Shown here in pieces: positions 16,203-23,076 of a stretch of DNA of 64,000 bases. This stretch comes from Pelomonas paludis (GTDB lineage: Bacteria > Pseudomonadota > Gammaproteobacteria > Burkholderiales > Burkholderiaceae_C), in assembly GCF_039872745.1 (NCBI RefSeq), contig NZ_JBDPZD010000006.1:186001-250000 (forward strand), in the 5' to 3' direction. The stretch's first letter is position 1, and each line of letters opens with the position of its first letter. Under the pieces are notes generated by a model. The model was not told the origin of the DNA and ran no database searches. It worked only from the letters and a program-made list of their open reading frames with translations. Position numbers and translations under genes: made by a program.

Positions 16203-17174
16203 ATGAGTGCTCTCACCGGTGTTCTGTACGCGCTGCTTCTGGCCTACCTGGGTGGCTGGTACATGGGGCAGTGGAGCGGCAACTTCGCCCTCCTGCTCTT
16301 CATCCTGACGACGGTCACCTTTGCCTACTGGCTGGCCGAGCGCTTCCACTTCCTGCCGGCCCGCAAGGCCGCCGCGCAGGCCCTGGTGGACAGCGACGCC
16401 AAGCGCCGCGAGACGCTGGCCAGCCAAGGCATTCAGCGCGTGGACGGCGACATCGAAGGTGCCCGCCAGACCCTGCTTCAGCAACCTTGGTGGCTGGATT
16501 GGACGGCAGGTCTCTTCCCGGTCATCTTGGTCGTCTTCCTGCTGCGCTCCTTCGTCGTCGAGCCTTTCAAGATCCCGTCGGGCTCGATGGTCCCGACCCT
16601 GATGGTGGGTGACCTCATCCTCGTCAACAAGTTCCACTACGGCATCCGCCTGCCGGTCATCAACAAGAAGATCATCGCCAACCACGACGTGCAGCGCGGC
16701 GACGTGATGGTCTTCCGCTACCCGATGAACCCGGAGCAGGATTACATCAAGCGCGTGGTCGGCATCCCGGGTGACGAGGTCAGCTACCAGAACCAGCGCC
16801 TCTACATCAACGGGCAACTCGCGCCCGTGCAGCCGCAGGGCGACTTCTACGACGACAGCGGCTCGCCGCGCCTGTACCGCCCGCGCTTCACCGAGAAGCT
16901 CGGCGAGCGCGAGCACCAGATCCTGGTTGAGCCCAAGCAGGGCGCCCTGTTCCGCCCCGACGCGAACTTCCCGCACCTCGACCAATGCAACTACACGCTC
17001 GAAGGCGTGAACTGCAAGGTCCCGGCGGGCCATTACTTCATGATGGGTGACAACCGTGACAACTCACGCGATTCGCGTTACTGGGGGTTCGTGCCTGACG
17101 AGAATATCGTGGGCAAGGCCTTCTTGATCTGGATGAATTTCGGTAACCTCAAGCGCGTCGGCTTCTTCGAGTGA
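16203..17174 (+). CDS. lepB: Signal peptidase I
   Basis: A 323-residue inner-membrane serine protease that removes signal peptides of exported proteins. Two N-terminal hydrophobic segments (about 4-20 and 27-44) and a third near 102-116 anchor it. The catalytic Ser128 is in IPSGSMVPTL and Lys183 in YIKRVVGIPG, with GDNRDNSRDSRYWG near the C-terminus. It would serve the many exported products in this window. The ATG at 16203 is chosen because upstream sequence overlaps lepA in another frame. Confidence 0.97.
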   Translation: MSALTGVLYALLLAYLGGWYMGQWSGNFALLLFILTTVTFAYWLAERFHFLPARKAAAQALVDSDAKRRETLASQGIQRVDGDIEGARQTLLQQPWWLDWTAGLFPVILVVFLLRSFVVEPFKIPSGSMVPTLMVGDLILVNKFHYGIRLPVINKKIIANHDVQRGDVMVFRYPMNPEQDYIKRVVGIPGDEVSYQNQRLYINGQLAPVQPQGDFYDDSGSPRLYRPRFTEKLGEREHQILVEPKQGALFRPDANFPHLDQCNYTLEGVNCKVPAGHYFMMGDNRDNSRDSRYWGFVPDENIVGKAFLIWMNFGNLKRVGFFE

Positions 17175-17203
17175 CGCCTCGTCGTCATCACCCCTCACAC
17201 CCC

Positions 17204-17551
17204 ATGCAGCAGCAGCGCGGACTGACCCTCATTGGCCTTCTGTTCTGGGCCGTTGTCGTTGCCTTTGTGGCCTTGATTGGCATTCGGGCGGTGCCCACGG
17301 TGATCGAGTACTACACGATCCAAAAGGTCGTGGACCGCATCGCTGCCAGCAACCCCTCGACCGTGCCAGCCGTGCGCCAGGAGTTCGAACGCTTCGTGCA
17401 GGTCGAGTATTCGATCCAGAGCATTCGCGGCTCGGATCTGCAGGTGACCAAGGAGAACGACCGGGTCGTCATCTCCTTTGCCTACGACAAGGAAGTGCCC
17501 ATCGCCGGGTCGGTCTATCTGCTGATCAAGTACGAGGGTCGCAGCCGCTGA
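17204..17551 (+). CDS. DUF4845 family pilin-like membrane protein
   Basis: A 115-residue protein of the DUF4845 family, regularly found between lepB and rnc in betaproteobacteria. The N-terminus QRGLTLIGLLFWAVVVAFVA resembles a type IV pilin-like segment: a short basic leader, then one long hydrophobic helix. A small extracellular or periplasmic domain ends in SVYLLIKYEG. The function is not known. The ATG at 17204 is preferred over a GTG at 17171 because it places the hydrophobic segment close to the N-terminus. The last base overlaps the start of rnc (TGATG). Confidence 0.82.
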   Translation: MQQQRGLTLIGLLFWAVVVAFVALIGIRAVPTVIEYYTIQKVVDRIAASNPSTVPAVRQEFERFVQVEYSIQSIRGSDLQVTKENDRVVISFAYDKEVPIAGSVYLLIKYEGRSR

Positions 17552-18231
17552 TGGCCAGTGGGCTTGTTGCCCTGCAGCAGCGCCTGGGGTATGCCTTTAG
17601 ACAGCCCGAGCTGCTGACCCGGGCCCTTACCCACCGCAGCTTTGGGCAGGACCACAACGAGCGGCTGGAGTTCCTGGGCGATGCCGTGCTGGGCCTCGCG
17701 GTGTCTAGCCTGCTCTTCGAGGGGCGCTCGGCGTCCAGCGAGGGCGACCTGACCCGCGTGCGGGCTCACCTGGTGCGCGAGGCCAGCCTGCACCAGCTCG
17801 CGCTCAAGCTCGGCCTGCCCGATGTGATGCGCCTGTCCGAAGGCGAGGCCCGCGATGGCGGCGCACAGCGGCCCTCCATCCTGGCTGACGCCGTCGAGGC
17901 CGTGCTTGGTGCCGCTTACCTGGACGGCGGCTACGACGCCGCGCTCGGCATCGTGCGGCATTTGCTGGGCGCCACCATGGCTGAGGCCAGCGCCACCCCC
18001 AGCTTCGCGCGTGACCCCAAGACCGCCCTGCAGGAGTGGCTGCAAGCCCGTCGCCACGCGCTGCCGCAGTACCGCATCGTCGCTACCCGTGGTCGTGCGC
18101 ATGACCAAGAGTTCGACGTCGAGTGCGCCGTCCCTGCCTTTGAAGCCACCGAGATCGGCCAGGGCCGTTCACGCCGCAGTGCCGAGCAGGCGGCGGCAGA
18201 GCGTATGCTGGCGCGCCTAACCCGCTTGTGA
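17551..18231 (+). CDS. rnc: Ribonuclease III
   Basis: A 226-residue double-strand-specific RNase that processes rRNA precursors and regulates mRNAs. The signature HNERLEFLGDAVLGLAVS carries the catalytic acidic residues, and DAVEAVLGAAYLDGGY follows. A double-stranded-RNA-binding domain occupies about residues 155-226 (DPKTALQEWLQ and the end SRRSAEQAAAERML). The stop of the preceding gene and this start share one base, and era follows 15 bp downstream. Confidence 0.97.
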   Translation: MASGLVALQQRLGYAFRQPELLTRALTHRSFGQDHNERLEFLGDAVLGLAVSSLLFEGRSASSEGDLTRVRAHLVREASLHQLALKLGLPDVMRLSEGEARDGGAQRPSILADAVEAVLGAAYLDGGYDAALGIVRHLLGATMAEASATPSFARDPKTALQEWLQARRHALPQYRIVATRGRAHDQEFDVECAVPAFEATEIGQGRSRRSAEQAAAERMLARLTRL

Positions 18232-18246
18232 AGATGCTTCCCGGCC

Positions 18247-19164
18247 ATGTCTGACGCTGTCGCACCCGACCCCAGCCCCGAAGCGCCGCAGCGCTGCGGT
18301 TTGATCGCCATCGTCGGTCGCCCCAACGTGGGCAAGTCCACCTTGCTGAACGCCCTGGTCGGCCAGAAGGTCAGCATCACCTCCGACAAGGCCCAGACCA
18401 CGCGCCACCGCATCACCGGCGTGCGTACTGTCGATGAAGCCCAGTTCGTGTTTGTCGACACCCCGGGCTTCCAGACCAAGCACAACGTCGCGCTCAACCG
18501 CAACCTCAACCGTACCGTGCACGGCGTGCTGGCCGATGTGGATCTGGTGCTCTTCGTCGTCGAGGCCGGCCGCTTCGGGCTCGACGATGCCAAGGTGCTG
18601 GCCCTGCTGCCGGCCGACAAGCCCGTCGTGCTGGTGGCCAACAAGCTGGACGCCGTGCACCGCCGCGCCGAGCTGGCCCCCTGGCTCAAAGGCATGGCCG
18701 AGCGCCGTGACTTTGCCGAGTTCGTGCCGCTTTCGGCCAAGAAGGAGGCCGACGTCACGCGCCTCTTCAAGATCCTCAAGCCCTACCTGCCCGAGCAGGG
18801 TTGGTTCTATGACGAGGACGCGCTGACCGACCGGTCCGAGCGCTTCCTGGCCAGCGAGATCATTCGAGAAAAGCTCTTCCGCCTAACCGGCGACGAGCTG
18901 CCCTACACCTCCACTGTCATCATCGACAAGTGGGAGGAAGAGGGCACCCAGCGCCGCATCAGCGCCAGCATCGTGGTCGAGCGCGAGGCCCACAAGGGCA
19001 TGATCATTGGCCAAGGCGGCGAGCGCCTCAAGCGCATCGGCTCCGAGGCGCGGCAGGAGCTGCAGACCCTGATGGACGCCCGCGTCCACCTCGAACTCTG
19101 GGTCAAGGTGCGCTCGGGCTGGGCCGACAGCGAAGAGCACCTGCGCTCCTACGGCTACGAGTGA
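18247..19164 (+). CDS. era: GTPase Era
   Basis: A 305-residue ribosome-assembly GTPase that binds the 3' end of 16S rRNA. GRPNVGKSTLLN (G1), DTPGFQTKH (G3) and NKLD (G4) form the GTPase domain. The C-terminal KH domain shows GMIIGQGGERLKRIG. The length is normal. It is followed after one base by recO, so rnc-era-recO behave as one unit as in many proteobacteria. Confidence 0.97.
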   Translation: MSDAVAPDPSPEAPQRCGLIAIVGRPNVGKSTLLNALVGQKVSITSDKAQTTRHRITGVRTVDEAQFVFVDTPGFQTKHNVALNRNLNRTVHGVLADVDLVLFVVEAGRFGLDDAKVLALLPADKPVVLVANKLDAVHRRAELAPWLKGMAERRDFAEFVPLSAKKEADVTRLFKILKPYLPEQGWFYDEDALTDRSERFLASEIIREKLFRLTGDELPYTSTVIIDKWEEEGTQRRISASIVVEREAHKGMIIGQGGERLKRIGSEARQELQTLMDARVHLELWVKVRSGWADSEEHLRSYGYE

Positions 19165-19165
19165 C

Positions 19166-19978
19166 ATGAACCGGCGGGAGACCGGTCGCACGGGCCCGGT
19201 CCGGGCGAAAGCGCCGTCGCGCGGAGCGTCAGGCACACAGCCCCAACTCGCCTTTGTGCTGCATCACTACGACTGGAGCGAGACCAGTCTCATCCTTGAC
19301 CTCTTCACCCGCGAGTCCGGCCGCGTGGCCGTGGCCGCCAAGGGTGCCAAGCGGCCTTACTCGCAACTGCGCGCCGTGCTGCTGCCGCTGCAGCGCATCC
19401 AGGTCAGCCTCTCCAAACCCACGCTGACCGAAAGCGGCGAGGTGCAGACCCTGCGCGGCGCCGAATGGGCCGGCGGCAACACCCTGCCCGGTGGGGCTGG
19501 CCTGTTTTCGGGCTACTACCTGAACGAGCTGTTGATGAAGCTGCTCGCCCGGCACGACCCGCACCCGCAACTCTTCGACGCCTACGCCGACACCCTCGCT
19601 GCCTTGGCGCAGCGCGATGACACCGCTGCGCTGCGCGCCTTCGAGCTGCGGCTGCTGGCCGAGCTGGGCCTGCTGCCCGACCTCAGCGTCGTCACCGCCA
19701 CGCAGCGCGCGCTCGACCCGGCTAGCCGCTACCAGCTCTCGGCCGACAGCGGCCTTGTGCCCGCCAGCCACGACAGCGGCGCGCTGCGGGGCGACACGCT
19801 GATCCACCTTCAAGCCGCTCTGCTGCACGGCAGCGGTGATGCCCTGCGCGCTGCCTGCGCGGCCGAGTTGCCCTTGCTGAAAGCCGCACTGCGCGGCCTG
19901 CTGCACCATCACCTCGGCCACCAGGCCTTGCGCACCCGCGCCCTGCTGGTGGACGTGCAGAAGTTGCTCGACACTTGA
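19166..19978 (+). CDS. recO: DNA repair protein RecO
   Basis: A 270-residue recombination mediator of the RecFOR pathway that helps load RecA on single-stranded DNA. The OB-fold start (FVLHHYDWSETSLILDLFTR, then GRVAVAAKGAKRPYSQLR) and the central SGYYLNELLMKLLARHDP are characteristic. It has a basic N-terminal extension of about 25 residues before the conserved domain, so a later start is possible. It sits directly after era. Confidence 0.92.
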   Translation: MNRRETGRTGPVRAKAPSRGASGTQPQLAFVLHHYDWSETSLILDLFTRESGRVAVAAKGAKRPYSQLRAVLLPLQRIQVSLSKPTLTESGEVQTLRGAEWAGGNTLPGGAGLFSGYYLNELLMKLLARHDPHPQLFDAYADTLAALAQRDDTAALRAFELRLLAELGLLPDLSVVTATQRALDPASRYQLSADSGLVPASHDSGALRGDTLIHLQAALLHGSGDALRAACAAELPLLKAALRGLLHHHLGHQALRTRALLVDVQKLLDT

Positions 19979-19999
19979 GGGCCCACCCTCAGGCATCGC

Positions 20000-20767
20000 A
20001 TGAACCCGCTCGCTCCCGCCGCCGCCAGTTGCGCCCTGTCCGTCAACGTCAACAAGGTTGCGTTGCTGCGCAACACCCGCCACCTGGGCGTCCCCAGCGT
20101 GCTGCGCGCGGCCGAGCAATGCCTGATGGCCGGCGCCCAAGGCATCACCGTGCACCCCCGGCCCGACGCGCGCCACATCCGCCCGAGTGACGTGGATGAA
20201 TTGGCGGCCTTCCTTAAGGACTGGCCCCACATCGAGTTCAACATCGAAGGCAACCCGACGCAAAACCTGATGGACTTCGTGCGCCGCATCCGCCCGCACC
20301 AGGTCACCTTCGTGCCCGATGCCGAAGACCAGTTCACCTCCGACCACGGCTGGCAGTTGCCGCAGGATGCCGAGCGCCTGCGCCTCTTGATCCGCGAGGC
20401 CCAGGAGCTGGGCGTGCGCGTCAGCCTCTTCATGGACCCCGAGCCCACCGCCATGCCCCATGTGGCCGCGCTGGGGGCGGACCGCATTGAGCTCTACACC
20501 GAGAGCTTTGCCAGCAGCTTTGGCACGCCGCGCGGGCCAGAGGTGCTGGCCGCCTTCACCGCCACCGCCGAGGCCGCCTTGCGTGAAGGTCTGGGCATCA
20601 ACGCCGGCCACGACCTCAACCGCGACAACCTCACCGCCTTCCTGCGCGCCGTGCCCGGCGTGCAGGAGGTCTCCATCGGCCATGCGCTGATTGCCGATGC
20701 GCTGGAGCTCGGCTATGCCGAGACGGTCAAGGCCTATCTGCGCGCCATCACCGAGGCGGGTCGATGA
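20000..20767 (+). CDS. pdxJ: Pyridoxine 5'-phosphate synthase
   Basis: A 255-residue TIM-barrel enzyme that makes pyridoxine 5'-phosphate from deoxyxylulose 5-phosphate and aminoacetone phosphate, in vitamin B6 synthesis. Family landmarks are SVNVNKVALLRNTR, GITVHPRPDARHI, EFNIEGNP, TFVPDAEDQFTSDHGW and INAGHDLN. It is 21 bp after recO, and its end overlaps acpS by 4 bp, the common recO-pdxJ-acpS order. Confidence 0.97.
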   Translation: MNPLAPAAASCALSVNVNKVALLRNTRHLGVPSVLRAAEQCLMAGAQGITVHPRPDARHIRPSDVDELAAFLKDWPHIEFNIEGNPTQNLMDFVRRIRPHQVTFVPDAEDQFTSDHGWQLPQDAERLRLLIREAQELGVRVSLFMDPEPTAMPHVAALGADRIELYTESFASSFGTPRGPEVLAAFTATAEAALREGLGINAGHDLNRDNLTAFLRAVPGVQEVSIGHALIADALELGYAETVKAYLRAITEAGR

Positions 20768-21228
20768 TCTTTGGCGTCGGCACCGATATCTGCGACATCC
20801 GCCGCGTGGCCGACGCGCTGGCGCGGCGTGGTGACCGCTTTGCGCAGAAGGTGCTGGGCCCGCAGGAGCTGCGCGTCTTCCAGGAGCGCCGTGCGCGCGC
20901 CGAGGTACGCGGCACGGCCTATCTGGCCACGCGTTTCGCCGCCAAGGAAGCGTTCTCCAAGGCCATCGGCCTGGGCCTGCGTGCGCCCATGAGCTGGCAT
21001 GCCTGCGAGCTGCTGAACGGCCCCATCGGCAAGCCCGAGTTCGTGCTGCACGGTGAGCTGGCCCAATGGTTTGCCGACCGCAGCCTGCGTGCGCAGGTGA
21101 GCATCAGCGACGAGCGAGACACTGCCGTGGCCTTTGTCGTCGTCGAGGACCTCCGGCTGGCATCGGACCGAGGCAGCGAACCCGGCGCGGCGCGCGAAGC
21201 CAGCATGCCGTCGACGCGCGCGGTGTAG
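20764..21228 (+). CDS. acpS: Holo-ACP synthase with C-terminal extension
   Basis: A 154-residue phosphopantetheinyl transferase that converts apo-ACP to holo-ACP. GVGTDICDIRRV (metal-binding Asp) and RFAAKEAFSKAIG (catalytic Glu/Lys) are intact. Typical AcpS proteins have about 125-130 residues. Here the domain ends near VAFVVVED and a low-complexity tail of about 25 residues follows (ASDRGSEPGAAREASMPS). The gene overlaps pdxJ by 4 bp. The nagZ gene that often comes next in this order is not present; a convergent gene begins 17 bp later. Confidence 0.93.
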   Translation: MIFGVGTDICDIRRVADALARRGDRFAQKVLGPQELRVFQERRARAEVRGTAYLATRFAAKEAFSKAIGLGLRAPMSWHACELLNGPIGKPEFVLHGELAQWFADRSLRAQVSISDERDTAVAFVVVEDLRLASDRGSEPGAAREASMPSTRAV

Positions 21229-21245
21229 TCCTGGCCTGGCGCCTC

Positions 21246-22934
21246 TCAGTGGGCGCCGTGAAAGAGCAGCCGCTCGGCCAACTCCCGGCGCGCTGGCGGC
21301 TGGGTCTGCACGCGGTCCAGCAGCGCGATGACCGGTTCGCAGCTGGTGTTCGGCGTGGCGGCGGTGGTGGGTGTGTCGCGCCACAGCTGTGCCAGCGCAC
21401 CCAGGGCGCCGGCGCCCATGGAGCGTGCCAGCACCTCGGTCTCGATGGCATTGGGCGGGCGGGGCAGCCAGCGCGGGGGATTGGACTGGGCGGCGTCGAG
21501 CAGCCATTGGCTTTCCCGCACCTGCAAGGGCAGCGGCAGCGTCGGGCGGGCTGCGATCCGGCCGTCCAGCAGGTCGCGGCAGCCAGGGCGGCCATTGCGC
21601 TCGGCGGGCGTGCGCAGGGCCTTGAGCTGGTCGGCTACCAGTTGCACATAGCGCCGCCGCAGGCCGGTGTCGGCACTGGCAATCAACTGGGGCATCTGCT
21701 GCGCCAACGGTGAGAGCGCGGCGGCCTGCACCTCCGTATCGGACAGGCCGGCCGAGCGGGCTTCCCACATGCGCTGCGCCACCGCCTCGATGGTGCCGCC
21801 CTGGCGGCGCTCCAGCGCGTCCCACACCGGGTGGGTGCGCAGCGCATCCTGGAAATCGGCCAGCCCCGAGCTGCCGGCCAGCGGCAGTTCGACGTCCAGC
21901 GTTTGCGGCAGCGGCGCCACCAGGCCTTGCAGGTCACGTTCCTTCGGGAACCACATGCTGCGCGCCGGCGTGGCCAGGGTCTTGTCGATCAGGGCCTCCG
22001 GCAGGCCCAGCTTGCGGTAGGACTCGGCGAGGTTCTGGTTGGCCAGCTCCTCAAATACCGGGTTGAAGGTGCCCGTGGACGCGCGGTGAAACCCGAGCCG
22101 CGCACCCGGCGTGAGCTGGCGCGGCTGGCCGGCCATGAAGACCAGGGTGCAGGCGCTGGCGCAGGTGCCCACCGCACGGCTGGCATGGCGGTGCTGCTGC
22201 AGGGCCTCGGCCATGCGTTCAGCCTCGCGCACGCGGCCACCGGGCGACTCAAGTTCCACCCGCTTCAACTGACTGGCCTCGCTGCTGGCCAGCAGCTTGC
22301 GCACCCGCTCGCCATCGCCCATGCCGATGGTGCCGGCCACGCGCAGGCTGCGCCCATCGGCCGAGAGGCTGAGCGTGGCCTGGCCGATGGGGTCGATGCC
22401 ACGCGCCATCTGCCAGTAGTTGCCCACATTGGGCGCAAAGCCAAACAGCACCGAGGCCCCAAACTGCAAGGCCCCGAGCGCCAGCGTCACGCGCGCCAGC
22501 CAGCCCCACAGGGCAGCACCCTCGTCGCGCAGGTAGTTGCCCGCAGCGCGCCAGGCGCCGACGATGCACCACACATCCATGCCCATCAGCAGCGGCACGC
22601 CCAGCAGGGTCACGATGGCGCTGATCTGCAGCGAGTCGCCCTTGACGCTGATCCAGCTCATCAACCCGGTCAGCAGCAAGGCCAGCGGCGTGGCCAGCAG
22701 CATGTTGTTGAGCCAGTAGCTGCGCGCCAGGCTCAGCTCGCCGCGCCAGTGGCGGGCGATGTAGCTGCCTTCGGTGGCCACGGGCGGCGGGGCAGGGCGG
22801 GCGCGCCGGCGCGGCTGCTTGGAGGCCTGCTGCCAGGCTTGCGGGGCCTCGGTGGGCCGCACGATGCCCGTGCCGTCCACCATCGTGGGGTCGACGTAGG
22901 GGCGAGGGGGCTGGGTGTCCGACATGCCAGGCAT
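21246..22934 (-). CDS. Membrane-anchored ClpP/crotonase-fold protein (COG3904-like)
   Basis: About 560 residues. A Pro/Arg-rich N-terminus is followed by at least three hydrophobic segments (LLATPLALLLTGLMSWI, ISAIVTLLGVPLLMGMDVW, LARVTLALGALQFGASVLF). A domain with VELESPGGRVREAERM, TCASACTLVFMAG and GARLGFHRAS comes next. The Ser in the CAS-AC motif and the following GFH are arranged like the Ser/His of ClpP-fold periplasmic proteases of the COG3904 type. The long C-terminal half is helical and unassigned. The substrate is unknown. Start choices are GTG 22973, ATG 22934 and ATG 22925; I took 22934, which has a G-rich region upstream. Confidence 0.7.
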   Translation of the reverse strand: MPGMSDTQPPRPYVDPTMVDGTGIVRPTEAPQAWQQASKQPRRRARPAPPPVATEGSYIARHWRGELSLARSYWLNNMLLATPLALLLTGLMSWISVKGDSLQISAIVTLLGVPLLMGMDVWCIVGAWRAAGNYLRDEGAALWGWLARVTLALGALQFGASVLFGFAPNVGNYWQMARGIDPIGQATLSLSADGRSLRVAGTIGMGDGERVRKLLASSEASQLKRVELESPGGRVREAERMAEALQQHRHASRAVGTCASACTLVFMAGQPRQLTPGARLGFHRASTGTFNPVFEELANQNLAESYRKLGLPEALIDKTLATPARSMWFPKERDLQGLVAPLPQTLDVELPLAGSSGLADFQDALRTHPVWDALERRQGGTIEAVAQRMWEARSAGLSDTEVQAAALSPLAQQMPQLIASADTGLRRRYVQLVADQLKALRTPAERNGRPGCRDLLDGRIAARPTLPLPLQVRESQWLLDAAQSNPPRWLPRPPNAIETEVLARSMGAGALGALAQLWRDTPTTAATPNTSCEPVIALLDRVQTQPPARRELAERLLFHGAH

Positions 22935-23010
22935 CGTAGATTCGGCCCCCCGATCTTTGATGGCAATTTGCACGCTGTGGCGCGCCTTGTGCGGCCGGCT
23001 TGTCCCATGA

Positions 23011-23036
23011 AAAAGGCCCGGGCTGAGCCGGGCCTT
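23011..23036 (-). terminator. Intrinsic terminator of rne
   Basis: AAGGCCCGG (23013-23021) pairs perfectly with CCGGGCCTT (23028-23036) across 6 nt. On the minus strand the stem is followed by a T-run, placing it about 40 nt after the rne stop. It probably ends rne transcription before the next minus-strand gene at 22934. Confidence 0.8.
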
Positions 23037-23076
23037 GGGAGTGGCGGTTGAGCCGCCGTGGCAGTCGGGGCCGGTT

